From Neobacillus sp. PS3-40 (lineage in GTDB: Bacteria; Bacillota; Bacilli; Bacillales; Cytobacillaceae): a DNA stretch of 64,000 nucleotides. The notes under the pieces are model-generated. The model saw only the letters and a program-made list of their open reading frames with translations. It was not told where the DNA came from and did no database searches. The stretch spans positions 2,046,001-2,110,000 of the forward strand of contig NZ_CP133266.1 of the NCBI RefSeq assembly GCF_030915485.1, written 5' to 3'. Of this stretch, positions 44,538-54,715 are shown piece by piece (the first letter of the stretch is position 1; every line of letters starts with the position of its first letter). The position numbers and the translations under genes are program-made.

Positions 44538-44576
44538 CCTTGGACTTGCCCTATTTCACCATATGCGCGTCCAAGG
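44538..44576 (-). promoter_or_regulatory. Leader hairpin overlapping the mntP ribosome-binding site
   Basis: CCTTGGAC pairs perfectly with GTCCAAGG across 23 nt. The downstream arm contains the AAGG of the AAGGAGG ribosome-binding site, so folding would hide it. It does not look like the yybP-ykoY Mn2+ riboswitch. Confidence 0.45.
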
Positions 44577-44617
44577 TTGTTTAGAAGTTAATTCACCATC
44601 TAGTTTGTGGCTTAGTG

Positions 44618-44756
44618 TAAAGAAAACTACCGATTGGCGAGCCCCTAATGGCGATGATTAGGTGTAGTTGCACTTATGCGATTTGAGTGCTGATTATTTA
44701 TTAAGGGTCATTACTTACTTTAGTACGTTAACAAGGTAAACTTTCTTATTAGCCAA
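44618..44756 (+). repeat. Dispersed two-hairpin repeat, copy F (long subtype)
   Basis: Starts AAAGAAAACTACCGATTGGCGAG and shares with copy A the long 3' half CGATTTGAGTGCTGATTA...CTTTCTTATTAGCC. Its terminal A tract is also the T tract of the ywlC terminator. Confidence 0.75.
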
Positions 44757-44793
44757 AAAAATACCAGCCTCCCATTAAGGAGAAACTGGTATC
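44754..44793 (-). terminator. Terminator of ywlC
   Basis: ATACCAG / CTGGTAT with an inner CTCC/GGAG pairing, then seven T on the minus strand; overlaps the ywlC stop codon. Confidence 0.85.
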
Positions 44794-45838
44794 AATCTTC
44801 TGAGATGACTTTATTTCCAGCCGCCTTTTGCAGACGGTTCATGATAGCTTGGCCTACACCATCATTTGGAAATATCTCGCTATAGATAACATCGACCTTT
44901 GCCTGATTAAATTCCCTTAAAACTGAATAAAGGGAACTAGCAACGGTTTCAAGTTCCGCTCTTTTTCCACAGGCAAGAATGACATCTGCCTGATATTCAT
45001 TGGTATTCTCAACCGTTGTAAGCACACCAACGCGGAAACCTTCCTGTTGCTTTTCCAAAACATGCTTTTGAAGAAATTTCTGGCTTCCATTAATCAAAAA
45101 TAAAGGAGCATTTGGGGCATAGTGGCGATATTTCATTCCAGGTGCTTTTGGTTTGGATTCACTATTTGTTAATGCCGGATCCACCTTAATCTCCCCGACC
45201 ACCTCTTCAAGCTGCTCCAGCGTAATTCCACCTGGTCTTAAAATGACTGGAATTGGTTCCGTACAATCGATGACGGTTGACTCCACTCCAACACCTGTTG
45301 GCCCACCATCAATAATTCCAGCAATTTTGCCTTGCAAATCTTCCATTACATGTTGAGCAGTTGTTGGGCTCGGCTTCCCAGAGCTGTTCGCACTTGGCGC
45401 TGCAATCGGAATTCCACACTTTTTTAGCAATGCATGCGCAACGGGATGGTCGGGCATTCGAACAGCGACAGTCGTAAGTCCTGCTGTCGCTAACTCTGAG
45501 AGTACACCGTCTATTTTTTTAAAAATAATTGTTAACGGACCGGGCCAGAAGGAATCCATCAATAACGCGGCATTCTCTGGAATATCCTCTACAAATGAGT
45601 TAATTTGATCCTTCTCAGCAATGTGGATAATTAATGGGTTATCACCAGGTCTCCCTTTTGCAGCAAAAATTTTCGCTACTGCCACATCACTTTCAGCATT
45701 TCCTCCAAGCCCATATACGGTTTCTGTCGGAAGTGCAACTACCTCATTATCAATGAGTAATGTTGCTGCATCCACAATCTGTGGATTATTTTCAAGGTTA
45801 TCCACAAACTTATCCACTTTCCAAACTTTTGTATTCAT
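44792..45838 (-). CDS. ywlC: L-threonylcarbamoyladenylate synthase (Sua5 type)
   Basis: A protein of 348 residues. The YrdC domain (~15-205, with ALPTETVYGLGGNA and the PSANSSGKPSPTTA motif) makes threonylcarbamoyl-AMP from Thr, bicarbonate and ATP, the first step of the t6A37 tRNA modification. A C-terminal Sua5 domain (~230-345) follows. Called TsaC/Sua5 in other systems. Upstream of mntP as in B. subtilis. A cluster of DnaA boxes starts inside its 5' end. Confidence 0.95.
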   Translation of the reverse strand: MNTKVWKVDKFVDNLENNPQIVDAATLLIDNEVVALPTETVYGLGGNAESDVAVAKIFAAKGRPGDNPLIIHIAEKDQINSFVEDIPENAALLMDSFWPGPLTIIFKKIDGVLSELATAGLTTVAVRMPDHPVAHALLKKCGIPIAAPSANSSGKPSPTTAQHVMEDLQGKIAGIIDGGPTGVGVESTVIDCTEPIPVILRPGGITLEQLEEVVGEIKVDPALTNSESKPKAPGMKYRHYAPNAPLFLINGSQKFLQKHVLEKQQEGFRVGVLTTVENTNEYQADVILACGKRAELETVASSLYSVLREFNQAKVDVIYSEIFPNDGVGQAIMNRLQKAAGNKVISED

Positions 45839-46059
45839 ACTAATCCACCTTTATCTCAAACAATCATCATATCGAAATTTGCCGAATTAAGGCATCTAGA
45901 TAGATATTTTTAATTAAGTACGCTTGAAAGTATAAAAGATGGACGCCTGAAATACAAGTCTTATCCACAAATTGTGAATAACTATCACGTTTCGGTGGAT
46001 AACTTTGTGGATATATCCACAATTATAGTGAAAATTTTAAAAATAGAGAGTTATCCACA
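45780..46059. promoter_or_regulatory. DnaA-box cluster at ywlC-ywlB
   Basis: Perfect TTATCCACA boxes at 45798, 45961 and 46051. One-mismatch boxes, on either strand, at 45780, 45810, 45995, 46007 and 46013. Eight sites in 280 bp is far above chance. B. subtilis has DnaA-box clusters outside oriC, one of which I recall at ywlC; they titrate DnaA and tune replication initiation. Confidence 0.7.
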
Positions 46060-46469
46060 TTTAAAATATGACAAACATGATCAGATTGGTGTAATTCTTG
46101 TGGGAGATCTACTTCCATTATCCTTTTAAACCCTAACAATTCAAAAAGTGGTAGCACTTCCATTTTATTTGTTGCTAAAAATAACTCTTTTATTCCTCTA
46201 TCGTTTGCTAATTTAAGTGCTTGTCCAATAAGTAACCAGATATCCTTTTCTGCCTGGCCCGGTGTGACGACTAAAGACCGTAAAAGCCCAGCATCTCCAA
46301 ACGTCTCAATTCCGACTGTTCCAATTAATTTTCCGTCCCCGTTTTCGAGAAGTATGAAGTACTCTACCATTTCTTCTGATAAACCGTCTATTCCTAGACT
46401 TGCCTCTGTCAGAAACTCTTTTACTATCGATAAATCCTTTTGACTAGCACGGCGAATAGCTGTATTCAT
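46023..46469 (-). CDS. ywlB: GNAT-family N-acetyltransferase YwlB
   Basis: A protein of 148 residues with the GNAT fold. The acetyl-CoA region is partly preserved (LRSLVVTPGQAEKDIWLLIGQALKLANDRG, positions ~70-100), followed by LFLATNKMEVLPLFELLGFKR. Closest recognised type is B. subtilis YwlB, an acetyltransferase of unknown substrate. Lies between spoIIR and ywlC as there. The 3' end carries two of the DnaA boxes. Confidence 0.85.
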   Translation of the reverse strand: MNTAIRRASQKDLSIVKEFLTEASLGIDGLSEEMVEYFILLENGDGKLIGTVGIETFGDAGLLRSLVVTPGQAEKDIWLLIGQALKLANDRGIKELFLATNKMEVLPLFELLGFKRIMEVDLPQELHQSDHVCHILNVDNSLFLKFSL

Positions 46470-46572
46470 AACCTACACCTCGTTTTATTTAATTCTATTT
46501 CTATGAATATGAATCAATAGAAAAAATAGAACAGATTGAGGTTAAATTTCTAATTTATGCAAACTCTCGCTT

Positions 46573-46614
46573 TATACGAGAGTTGGGTAATTTTATACGA
46601 ACTAAACTGTTATT
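46573..46614. repeat. Two-unit TATACGA repeat, 21-bp spacing
   Basis: TTTATACGAG (TATACG at 46573) and TTTATACGAA (TATACG at 46594) are 21 bp apart, the same core as the array at 927-1038. The first unit also forms a CTCGC...GAGAG-type local dyad. Confidence 0.45.
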
Positions 46615-46653
46615 TCATTTATAGATGTGCCAAAAATTTTGCATGGATGTCTG

Positions 46654-46931
46654 TTAAAGGTAAATGTTGATATTTGATACCTATCTAAATTCTTAATAGA
46701 CGGAAAAATTCCTCTTAATTAATAAATTGGATTAAAAATAGATTAAATAGACGGAGAGTTTCCGCCTATTTAATCAAAAACCGCGAAAAAGGCGGACTTT
46801 GCATTGCGTAATCGGAAAACTTCCGCTTATACACCCCGGAATGAGCTCCATTCTGCATTTAACCGGAAAATCTCCGCTTATTTTATTTTCGTTGGTTTCT
46901 CGGGTTACTTGAGTAATGATTGCCGTTATTA
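46654..46931. repeat. 278-bp intergenic repeat R2, copy b
   Basis: Aligned without gaps to 13333-13610 over 278 bp at roughly 90 percent identity by eye. It fills the gap between ywlB and spoIIR. Contains the same four CGGA...TCCG dyads. Confidence 0.75.
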
Positions 46932-46968
46932 CTACTTTAAAAATGGCTATTATTCGCCAGGAGTAGGT

Positions 46969-47688
46969 CTAGTCAAATAGCTTTTCCCATAGTTCTACTA
47001 TGAAAAATTTCACTTTTATCGGTTGCTCGTCCTCTTTTGTATATACAGGTGCATCTTTCTTAGGTTGAAGTTCACTTGGTTCCTTTTTTAAGTTGGATTG
47101 CGCTGACGTCGTCGTTACAACTGATTGCTGTTTGTCTTGCTTTTCTGAAGTAACCTCCTTCTTGCCTTCAAATCCTTTACTAACTGCTACTCCATTTGAA
47201 AAATCAAGGAAGCATAGAGGTGGAAATAATACACACCACCAGTTCGCACCTTTTCCTTCTCCTAGTGTAATCAAGATCGCCTCATATTCTCCTGCAGGAT
47301 AAAGGAACTCACCGTATAGTTTCGTAGGAAACTGTACTTTCCCGAACTTTACGTTTACCGCTTGCTCTGACCCTTGCTGTTTCACAACTTCTTCTGCTGT
47401 AGCTTGAAGTTCTGGCAGCTTTGATTTAATGACTATTCTTGCTTCTTTAATAGATGTTAAATCTTTTACCCAAACGGTAATTTTCGCATTAACGGCATCA
47501 CGGACTTGTCTCTTTAGCGCTTGGTCAGATCCTTTATCACTGTTTGCAAGAATTCTTAGTCGAATGGCTTCACCAGGAATAGTGACTGCTTCCTTTGCCG
47601 TTACTTCATTTTTTGGTATATATAAACTTAAGATGGTTCCTAAGGATAATACGATAAGATATGCCCATACCATTGTTTTTCTTTTCAT
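46969..47688 (-). CDS. spoIIR: Stage II sporulation protein R
   Basis: A protein of about 239 residues with an N-terminal signal/anchor (residues 5-25). Made in the forespore under sigma-F and secreted into the intermembrane space, it activates SpoIIGA to process pro-sigma-E. The conserved core runs from AIRLRILANSDKGSDQALKR to LYPAGEYEAILITLGEGKGANWWCVLFPPLCF (quoted in parts); WWCVLFPPLC is the family hallmark. The start at 47688 follows GAGGGGGCG; 42 more codons upstream are in frame without support. The Lys/Gln/Ser-rich 60-residue insert near the C-terminus is variable. Confidence 0.93.
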   Translation of the reverse strand: MKRKTMVWAYLIVLSLGTILSLYIPKNEVTAKEAVTIPGEAIRLRILANSDKGSDQALKRQVRDAVNAKITVWVKDLTSIKEARIVIKSKLPELQATAEEVVKQQGSEQAVNVKFGKVQFPTKLYGEFLYPAGEYEAILITLGEGKGANWWCVLFPPLCFLDFSNGVAVSKGFEGKKEVTSEKQDKQQSVVTTTSAQSNLKKEPSELQPKKDAPVYTKEDEQPIKVKFFIVELWEKLFD

Positions 47689-47924
47689 TCTTAGCACGCC
47701 CCCTCTGATATCCTCATTGTGGACAAAATGCCAGAATCTTAAACTATTAAAATGAAAAAATAGAAAAGGATTTTTCTCTAGGGATTCAGAGAAAAAAATC
47801 CTTTTCTTTTTCATTTCCAGAGATGATGTGTATCCTTGATGAGCTTGGATAAGACGGGAACAAAGCGAGGCTCTTTGTTACCTCTACTCCTCATTTTTCC
47901 GTCGTTCATCACCCTTATTTCTCC

Positions 47925-47967
47925 AAAAAAATAGCCCCGAGATTGTAATCTCCGGAGCCTAATTCAA
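47925..47967 (-). terminator. Terminator of prmC
   Basis: GGCTCCGGAGATT...ATCTCGGGGCT stem (one bulge) followed by ATTTTTTTGG on the minus strand; begins in the last codons of prmC. Confidence 0.75.
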
Positions 47968-48834
47968 ACTTATTTCAGCAAAAACCATCCTGTCTTTGCC
48001 ATTAATGTCATTCACGATGTCTACTTTTACATTTGCAAAGGTTTGGTAGAAAAGGTTGGCAACTGCCTCACTTTGTCCAGCACCGATTTCAAAGCCAACA
48101 AGAGCTTCTGACTTTAATACGAAAGGCAGTTCCTCCATAAATCTTCGATAAAAATCTAAGCCGTCCACACCTGCAAATAATGCCCGATGGGGTTCATGTT
48201 CTGTGACGATTTCGGACATTGTCACTTTATCACCCAGTGGAATATAGGGTGGGTTGGAGATGACTACCTCAAACAAGGCGTTTTGTTCGATAAACGGCTT
48301 AAGCAGATCCCCTTGGGAAAAATCTATCACTGCTCCAAGGCGGGCGGCATTTTCTTTTGCCACTAGTAAGGAATCGACCGAAATATCGGAGGCAGTCACG
48401 TGTAGTGTCGGAACCTCAAGCTTTAAGCTAACCGCGATGGCTCCGCTTCCTGTTCCAATATCTACCACCGCAACTTCTTTCTTCTCTGTAAACTTCTGCT
48501 TGATCCGCCTAATAATCTCAAGTACAAGTTCTTCCGTTTCTGGCCTTGGGATCAAAACGGATTCATTGACGGTAAAGGTCCGCCCATAAAATTCCTCTGA
48601 GCCGATGATATATTGAATTGGTACTCCGTGAACATGTTCGTGGATTGCTTTTTCAAATAAGATCCAAGTGTCTAGCGGTAATTCCTCGTGAAAGTTGGCA
48701 AACAGTTGTGAGCGCGATAAACCGGTAAAATGGCGGAGCAATAATTCTCCAGCAAATTCCTCCCGGTTCGATTTTTTTAAAAAAGAAGAAGCCCATTGGA
48801 GAGCTTCGAACATTTGTTTATTGATCGGATTCAT
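47959..48834 (-). CDS. prmC: Release factor glutamine methyltransferase PrmC
   Basis: A protein of ~291 residues. An N-terminal helical domain is followed by an SAM-dependent methyltransferase domain with motif [16 protein letters not shown] and the catalytic NPPY ([11 protein letters not shown]). It methylates the Gln of the GGQ motif in release factors 1 and 2. It overlaps the end of its substrate gene prfA, an arrangement conserved in bacteria. None of three possible starts (48858, 48834, 48813) has a good ribosome-binding site, so translation is probably coupled to prfA. Confidence 0.92.
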   Translation of the reverse strand: MNPINKQMFEALQWASSFLKKSNREEFAGELLLRHFTGLSRSQLFANFHEELPLDTWILFEKAIHEHVHGVPIQYIIGSEEFYGRTFTVNESVLIPRPETEELVLEIIRRIKQKFTEKKEVAVVDIGTGSGAIAVSLKLEVPTLHVTASDISVDSLLVAKENAARLGAVIDFSQGDLLKPFIEQNALFEVVISNPPYIPLGDKVTMSEIVTEHEPHRALFAGVDGLDFYRRFMEELPFVLKSEALVGFEIGAGQSEAVANLFYQTFANVKVDIVNDINGKDRMVFAEISLN

Positions 48835-49891
48835 TCTGAAGTTTTCTTGATTGATCATCGAGAATCAATGCATCGACAATGTCATCAATCTTACCCTCTA
48901 AAATTTGGTCAAGCTTTTGAATCGTCAAACCGATACGATGGTCGGTCACGCGATTTTGAGGAAAATTATAGGTACGAATTCGTTCAGAACGGTCCCCGGT
49001 GCCAACCGCCGATTTACGCACTGAATCAATTTCTGCCTGTGCTTCGCGTTGGAACTTGTCATACACACGTGCACGTAACACTTTCATCGCTTTATCTTTG
49101 TTTTTATGCTGGGATTTCTCATCCTGACAGGAAACCACAATGCCTGTTGGAATATGGGTTAAGCGAACGGCCGACATCGTCGTGTTTACGCTCTGTCCGC
49201 CAGCGCCGGTTGAAGCAAAGGCATCAAAACGGATATCCTTGTCATGGATTTCAACTTCTAACTCTTCTGCTTCTGGCAGGCAAGCAACTGTTGCTGTAGA
49301 AGTATGAATCCTTCCACCTGATTCTGTTTCTGGAACACGCTGAACACGGTGTGCTCCATTTTCAAATTTCAATTTGGAGTACGCACCTGTTCCAGTAATC
49401 ATAAAAATTACTTCTTTAAATCCGCCAAGACCCGTTGGACTAGCATCCATAACCTCTGTTTTCCAGCCTTGTGCCTCAGCATAGCGGCTGTACATACGGT
49501 AAAGGGATCCAGCAAATAATGCCGCTTCATCTCCGCCTGCAGCTCCACGGATTTCAAAGATTACGTTTTTTTCATCGTTAGGATCCTTCGGAATAAGAAG
49601 AAATTTAAGTTTTTCTTCAAATTTCCCGATTTGCCCCTCTAGTTCATTAACCTCTTCTTTAACCATATCGCGCATTTCGGCATCAAGCTTCTCATCCAGC
49701 ATGGCTTTAGCATCCTGGTATTGTTCGCGAGCCTCTTTGTATTCGCGGTACGTTTGAACGGTTTCTTGTATATTAGCCTGTTCTTTTGAATATTCTCGAA
49801 GTTTATTCGAGTCATTAATAATTTCCGGATCGCTTAATAGCTCATTTAACTTTTCATAACGATCTTCTACGGATTGAAGACGATCAAACAC
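48818..49891 (-). CDS. prfA: Peptide chain release factor 1
   Basis: A protein of 357 residues. It recognises UAA and UAG and triggers hydrolysis of peptidyl-tRNA. The GGQ motif lies in [13 protein letters not shown] (about residue 230), and the anticodon-like PxT region (PTGIV...) is in the neighbouring domain. Starts [13 protein letters not shown] as in family members. Overlaps prmC. Confidence 0.97.
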   Translation of the reverse strand: MFDRLQSVEDRYEKLNELLSDPEIINDSNKLREYSKEQANIQETVQTYREYKEAREQYQDAKAMLDEKLDAEMRDMVKEEVNELEGQIGKFEEKLKFLLIPKDPNDEKNVIFEIRGAAGGDEAALFAGSLYRMYSRYAEAQGWKTEVMDASPTGLGGFKEVIFMITGTGAYSKLKFENGAHRVQRVPETESGGRIHTSTATVACLPEAEELEVEIHDKDIRFDAFASTGAGGQSVNTTMSAVRLTHIPTGIVVSCQDEKSQHKNKDKAMKVLRARVYDKFQREAQAEIDSVRKSAVGTGDRSERIRTYNFPQNRVTDHRIGLTIQKLDQILEGKIDDIVDALILDDQSRKLQNESDQ

Positions 49892-50178
49892 AGTCTATTC
49901 ACCTCAGTTTAGTGGAAAAGGGTCGAGCTTCAAACGTTATCCAATTTGACATTGAATAACAGGTTTCGCTTTGCTCAAGCCACCTTTAATGTATTGTTTT
50001 GTACTAATACCATAAATCCCAAATTGGATTCTTGCATTGGGAGTCGAAATTATTATATTTTTTTGTCCATAACATTCTAATTATAGTATAGGTGATAGGT
50101 ACCGTCAAAACCAAATAATGTAGGAAAAATTTTTTTAGGATTGCAGAGGGCTTTTTGCTTTCCACTTTTTAGCTGCAT

Positions 50179-50273
50179 AAAGAAAATTCGCCGATTGGCG
50201 AGCCCCTAAGGCTGATGGCATAATTGCATTTATGCGCTAGCAGAATTGATAGATATAAATCCTGATTAGCAAA
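50179..50273 (+). repeat. Dispersed two-hairpin repeat, copy G
   Basis: Hairpin 1 TTCGCC-GATT-GGCGAG; the second hairpin is degraded (CAGAATTGATAGATATAAATCCTG). It ends in an A tract shared with the following terminator. It lies in the 411-bp gap between prfA and the lipoprotein gene; the rest of the gap shows nothing further. Confidence 0.7.
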
Positions 50274-50302
50274 AAAAACATGCCCTGATACCCAGAGCAT
50301 GT
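50270..50302 (-). terminator. Terminator of the lipoprotein gene
   Basis: AAACATGC...GCATGTTT with an inner CTCTG/CAGGG pairing, followed by eight T on the minus strand. Confidence 0.9.
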
Positions 50303-50764
50303 TTAACGCCTATCTTCTTGTACCTTCACTTCAATATTATAACTTGGCAGTGCCTCGACTAATTTGCGATGGATTCGCGCCTCGTCTGCAATCTTTCCTC
50401 TTTCTGTGAGTATTCCCTTTTTATAAGCAGTTACCCACATCCGGTCACCGTTAATCCAAATAGAACCTGGTTTGAACTCCTTTGTATCTCTAATGACTTG
50501 CCTAGCTTTATCCACATCAAGCCCCATATTAGAGCCAGATTCAGAACCACTGCCTGCTCCACTCAAATTAAGAAAATTTGGGTTTTGATTTGTAACATCC
50601 TTTTCAACTAAATGTCTTTGATTATTCCCTACAGAACGGTTTGACATGAATTGAGGAGCACTGCGATCTTTTCGCAGGTCATAAGAAGCATCATTCACGC
50701 TTTTCCCACTACACCCGCTTAATAAAAAGGCTGACAATAAAAATAAGAGTATCCAGTTTTTCAA
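50303..50764 (-). CDS. Lipoprotein resembling the YhcN/YlaJ spore lipoprotein family
   Basis: A protein of 153 residues. The N-terminus is a lipoprotein signal with lipobox LLSGC (Cys18). A low-complexity Ser/Asn/Gly stretch is followed by a domain of ~70 residues (DKARQVIRDTKEF... ...ARIHRKLVEALPSYNIEVKV) similar to the YhcN/YlaJ family of sporulation lipoproteins. Function is unknown; forespore or spore-surface location is inference. B. subtilis has no such gene at this position that I recall. Ribosome-binding site AAAGGAGG-like; own terminator. Confidence 0.75.
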   Translation of the reverse strand: MKNWILLFLLSAFLLSGCSGKSVNDASYDLRKDRSAPQFMSNRSVGNNQRHLVEKDVTNQNPNFLNLSGAGSGSESGSNMGLDVDKARQVIRDTKEFKPGSIWINGDRMWVTAYKKGILTERGKIADEARIHRKLVEALPSYNIEVKVQEDRR

Positions 50765-50828
50765 AGTTTGGCACCTCCTTTTACTATCATGTCCTTAATT
50801 AGAAGGGGCGCTCAATGCACTTTTTTCC

Positions 50829-50868
50829 ATTAAAAAAACCGCTTGAGCAAAAGCACTCAGCGGTTTAT
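50829..50868 (-). terminator. Terminator of tdk
   Basis: AAACCGCTGAGTG / GCTCAAGCGGTTT-type stem followed by a T tract; starts in the last codon of tdk. Confidence 0.9.
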
Positions 50869-51485
50869 TGAAACGTATTGGTTACTTGCTTTTCATCTAA
50901 ACGATGTGCTACTTTCGGGACATCATGATGGTGGCGGCAACGTGCTTCATATGCTTCGGATGCACCAACTAGTATTACGGGATCATAGTATGATGCTGGA
51001 CTTCCATTAATTAATCGCTGAGTGCGGCTTGCGGGTGAACCACAAATGGTGCATACAGCTTGTAACTTAGTGACTTGTTCAGCAATTGCCATTAGAGTGG
51101 GCATTTGTCCAAATGGTTCGCCACGAAAGTCCTGATCAAGACCAGCCACGATCACTCGATAACCACTGTCAGCAAGTTGCTGAATGACCCGAACAATTCC
51201 CTCATCAAAAAATTGAACTTCATCAATGGCTACAATATCTATCTCTTCTTCCACATGATGCAAAATTTCGATGGAATGGGTAATGGGCTTCGCAATAATG
51301 GTAGAGCCATTATGGGATACTACTGATTGCTCACTGTAGCGATTATCAATTTTGGGTTTAAAAACAGCAATTTTTTGTTTAGCAAATTGTGCTCTTGTTA
51401 CGCGGCGAATTAATTCTTCTGATTTACCAGAAAACATACTGCCGCAGATAACCTCGACCCATCCGCTTTGCTTCATAACATACAT
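50865..51485 (-). CDS. tdk: Thymidine kinase
   Basis: A type II thymidine kinase of 206 residues. It phosphorylates thymidine with ATP in dTTP salvage. P-loop [14 protein letters not shown] near residue 15, Walker B DEVQFFD near residue 90, and a zinc-binding lasso with [13 protein letters not shown] and a later Cys/His group (RCRHHH). Start [15 protein letters not shown] agrees with B. subtilis. Downstream of rpmE as there. Confidence 0.96.
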   Translation of the reverse strand: MYVMKQSGWVEVICGSMFSGKSEELIRRVTRAQFAKQKIAVFKPKIDNRYSEQSVVSHNGSTIIAKPITHSIEILHHVEEEIDIVAIDEVQFFDEGIVRVIQQLADSGYRVIVAGLDQDFRGEPFGQMPTLMAIAEQVTKLQAVCTICGSPASRTQRLINGSPASYYDPVILVGASEAYEARCRHHHDVPKVAHRLDEKQVTNTFQ

Positions 51486-51588
51486 AAGAACGGCTCCTTC
51501 CCTTTGCGAACCAAATCAACTACTTGCTCTGGACAAGAATATCTATTTTTAACGTTATCATTATTTCATCATTTCACATTTATTATCA

Positions 51589-51631
51589 ATAAAAAACAGG
51601 CAAGTTAAGTTGCTTCTTGCCTGCTTTTTCT
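51589..51631 (-). terminator. Terminator of rpmE
   Basis: CAGGCAAG / CTTGCCTG stem with an ~11-nt loop, then TTTTTTATTG on the minus strand. Confidence 0.9.
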
Positions 51632-51637
51632 GAGCGA

Positions 51638-51850
51638 TTATTGTTGCTCTTGCTTAATGCCGTATTTTTTGTTGAAACGGTCAACACGTCCGCCAGCTTC
51701 AGCGAATTTTTGACGACCAGTATAGAATGGATGACACTCTGAACAAGTTTCAACGCGAATCTCGCCTTTTACTGATCCGGTTTCAAACTGGTTACCGCAT
51801 GCGCAAGTCACCTTTGCACTTTTATAATTTGGATGAATTCCTGATTTCAT
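51638..51850 (-). CDS. rpmE: 50S ribosomal protein L31 (zinc-binding form)
   Basis: A protein of 70 residues. The two Cys pairs (CACGN and [10 protein letters not shown]) bind zinc, marking the zinc-containing L31 as opposed to the zinc-free YtiA paralogue. Under zinc starvation this form is replaced and releases zinc. Start [11 protein letters not shown] at 51850 follows AAGGAG; a longer in-frame extension is not supported. Follows rho. Confidence 0.96.
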   Translation of the reverse strand: MKSGIHPNYKSAKVTCACGNQFETGSVKGEIRVETCSECHPFYTGRQKFAEAGGRVDRFNKKYGIKQEQQ

Positions 51851-52006
51851 TCTTTTCATCTCCTTCCGCCCTGAATCTTTCGAAACAGAGTTATCATAAG
51901 TGCTTATCAATAATATGCACTTAATTACTAAAAACACACTGTACACATTATAACAAGCTGTTATTACTTTTGCAAGCAAGCGTTTTGTCTTTTTGATAGG
52001 TAAAAT

Positions 52007-53272
52007 TTAGGAACGACGTGCCTTTAATTCCTCACCTAAAGACGCAAAGAATTCTTCATTTGATTTCGTTTGCTTTAGCTTTTTAAAGAAGCGTTCGACA
52101 AAATCAGGTGAATCCGACATTGACTTCCTTATCAACCATAATTTATCAAGATGGTCTTTCGGAAGAAGAAGTTCTTCTTTACGCGTTCCGGAGCGACGAA
52201 TATCAAGAGCAGGGAAAATTCGACGTTCAGCAAGTGAACGATCAAGATGAAGCTCCATATTTCCTGTTCCTTTAAACTCTTCATAGATAACATCGTCCAT
52301 ACGCGATCCTGTATCCACTAATGCAGTTGCAAGGATTGTTAAGCTACCGCCTTCTTCGATATTACGGGCAGCACCAAAAAATCGTTTTGGGCGATGGAAT
52401 GCTGCAGGGTCAATACCACCAGATAATGTCCGTCCACTTGGCGGTATAACAAGGTTATAGGCACGAGCAAGCCGGGTAATACTATCCATTAAGATTACTA
52501 CATCACGTTTATGCTCAACTAAGCGCATAGCACGATCAAGCACGAGTTCCGCCACTTTAATATGGTTTTCCGGAACTTCATCAAAGGTTGAACTAACGAC
52601 ATCACCCGCAACAGAACGTTCAATATCCGTTACTTCTTCTGGGCGTTCATCGATCAAGAGGACTATTAACTCTGCATCTGGATGGTTAGTTGTGATGCTG
52701 TTGGCAATTTCCTTTAATAGCATGGTTTTCCCTGCTTTTGGAGGGGCTACAATCAATCCACGTTGACCAAAACCAACTGGGGAAATCACATCCATAATCC
52801 TGGTAGAAAAATATTTAGGAGTTGTTTCAAGCATCATTTGCCTATCTGGATAAAGCGGTGTCAATGCTGGGAAATGTACACGTTCCTTTGCAGATTCAGG
52901 GTCATCCCCATTGACTGCTTCCACATGTAAAAGACCGTAATAACGTTCATTTTCTTTTGGTGGGCGAACTTTACCAGAAACTTTATCCCCATTGCGAAGA
53001 TCAAAGCGGCGGATTTGCGAAGCCGAGATATAAATATCTTCCGAACTTGGAGAATAGTTAATAGGTCTTAAAAACCCGAATCCTTCTGATTGGATAATCT
53101 CTAGGACTCCCTCCATAAAGAAATACCCTTGGAGTTCGGCACGTGCTTTTAAAATGGCAAAAATTAATTCCTTTTTTGTTAGTTTACTGTAGTAGGAAAC
53201 TTTAAATTCACGAGCAAGTTCATAAAGTTCCTTTAATTTCATATTTTCTAAGCCTGAAATTGATACGTCCAT
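52007..53272 (-). CDS. rho: Transcription termination factor Rho
   Basis: A protein of 421 residues, a hexameric RNA-dependent ATPase. The N-terminal cold-shock-like RNA domain ([21 protein letters not shown]) is at ~50-120. P-loop [13 protein letters not shown] is near residue 175, Walker [17 protein letters not shown] near 260, and the arginine finger is in the [10 protein letters not shown] region. Length is close to B. subtilis Rho (427). Between glpX and rpmE. Confidence 0.97.
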   Translation of the reverse strand: MDVSISGLENMKLKELYELAREFKVSYYSKLTKKELIFAILKARAELQGYFFMEGVLEIIQSEGFGFLRPINYSPSSEDIYISASQIRRFDLRNGDKVSGKVRPPKENERYYGLLHVEAVNGDDPESAKERVHFPALTPLYPDRQMMLETTPKYFSTRIMDVISPVGFGQRGLIVAPPKAGKTMLLKEIANSITTNHPDAELIVLLIDERPEEVTDIERSVAGDVVSSTFDEVPENHIKVAELVLDRAMRLVEHKRDVVILMDSITRLARAYNLVIPPSGRTLSGGIDPAAFHRPKRFFGAARNIEEGGSLTILATALVDTGSRMDDVIYEEFKGTGNMELHLDRSLAERRIFPALDIRRSGTRKEELLLPKDHLDKLWLIRKSMSDSPDFVERFFKKLKQTKSNEEFFASLGEELKARRS

Positions 53273-53595
53273 TTATACACCACACTTTAATAATTTTCAC
53301 TCTTTTCCGCTGTCCTAGATGATCGAATGTTCTTAATTTTATATTTTGTATATTTCTCTTCATACAAAAAGAAAGACAACTTTTATCCGAACAGAAAAAT
53401 AGGAGGAATTGATTGCACTTTTTGAAGGTTTTGAGAAGTTAAACGAAAAGGGACTAAAAATGTAGAAAAACAATTTCTATTTTACCCTTATTATAAAAAA
53501 ATAATCAACAACTATTTATTGATTGGAAAATAAATAGGAAGGGACTACTTTTACTTTGATGGTTTGCCAGGGACCCCTCGCAATTATACCATTTA

Positions 53596-53630
53596 GGAAA
53601 GGACAGACGTAGAGTCTGTTCCTTTTCCCT
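53596..53630. terminator. Hairpin after glpX, weak terminator
   Basis: GGAAAGGACAGAC / GTCTGTTCCTTTTCC with a 5-nt loop, 29 bp from the glpX stop; there is no T tract on the minus strand. It lies in the 386-bp gap upstream of rho, where I see no other feature. Confidence 0.45.
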
Positions 53631-53658
53631 ATAGGTATATAGTAAAAAGATCCGAATA

Positions 53659-54621
53659 TTATTTAATAACTAGATTTGGTTTCTTTTTCAAGCTATGCCG
53701 ACCATCAACAAAGCGAACAGTACCGGATTTTGCTCTCATAACAACAGAATGTGTTGAGCCAAAAGTTCCTTTAAATTGAACCCCTTTTAATAATTCCCCA
53801 TCTGTTACACCTGTTGCAGCAAAAATAGCATCATCGCCTTTAACTAGATCCTCCATTCGGAGAATACGGTTTACATCAAGACCCATTTTGATACAACGTT
53901 CAAGTTCTGCATCACTTTGCGGCAATAGTTTTCCAATAATTTCACCGCCGAGGCATTTTAATGCAACCGCAGACAAAACACCTTCAGGAGCTCCACCTGA
54001 ACCAAATAGGATATCAACACCAGTATGATCAAAGGCTGTATTAATGGCACCTGCTACATCTCCATCATTAATAAGCTTGATCCTTGCTCCTGCTTCGCGA
54101 AGTTGGGCAATAATATGCTCATGACGCGGGCGATTTAACACGGTTGCAACGACATCTTGGATGTCCTTATTCTTTGCCTTCGCTACAGCTTTTAAATTAT
54201 CAAGAACAGAAGCATTAATGTCAATAAGTCCTACCGCTTCCGGTCCAACTGCAATTTTCTCCATATACATATCTGGTGCATGTAGCAAATTGCCGTTATC
54301 TGCAATCGCAATCACGGCTAATGCATTCCAGCCACCTGCTGCAACAATATTCGTTCCTTCAAGCGGGTCTACAGCTACATCGACACGTGGACCGTAACCT
54401 GTACCAAGCTTTTCGCCAATATAGAGCATTGGAGCTTCATCCATTTCTCCTTCTCCAATAACAACAGTCCCCTTCATTGGAATGGTATCAAACACGTCTC
54501 TCATTGCTGAAGTTGCTGCCCCATCGGCCTCGTCTTTTACTCCACGGCCCATCCAGCGTGCTGATGCAAGTGCTGCAGCCTCTGTTACACGAACTAGTTC
54601 CATTGTTAAACTTCTTTCCAT
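53659..54621 (-). CDS. glpX: Fructose-1,6-bisphosphatase, class II (GlpX)
   Basis: A protein of 320 residues. It removes the 1-phosphate of fructose-1,6-bisphosphate in gluconeogenesis. The metal site motif [10 protein letters not shown] (about residue 85), the [15 protein letters not shown] loop and the [12 protein letters not shown] substrate motif are intact. It corresponds to B. subtilis ywjI/glpX between murAB and rho. Starts [20 protein letters not shown] as in the family. Confidence 0.95.
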   Translation of the reverse strand: MERSLTMELVRVTEAAALASARWMGRGVKDEADGAATSAMRDVFDTIPMKGTVVIGEGEMDEAPMLYIGEKLGTGYGPRVDVAVDPLEGTNIVAAGGWNALAVIAIADNGNLLHAPDMYMEKIAVGPEAVGLIDINASVLDNLKAVAKAKNKDIQDVVATVLNRPRHEHIIAQLREAGARIKLINDGDVAGAINTAFDHTGVDILFGSGGAPEGVLSAVALKCLGGEIIGKLLPQSDAELERCIKMGLDVNRILRMEDLVKGDDAIFAATGVTDGELLKGVQFKGTFGSTHSVVMRAKSGTVRFVDGRHSLKKKPNLVIK

Positions 54622-54715
54622 CCGTTCCAGTCCCCCATTTTCTCTCCATTTGCTTTTGTAAATAAGTATAGAGAATTATTATAATTTCTGTACGCCATTA
54701 TTTAGATACGTTTGA

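Noticed and set aside
44526-44620. yybP-ykoY manganese riboswitch upstream of mntP
   Set aside because: Leader is too short and lacks the conserved loops; only a simple hairpin over the ribosome-binding site is present.
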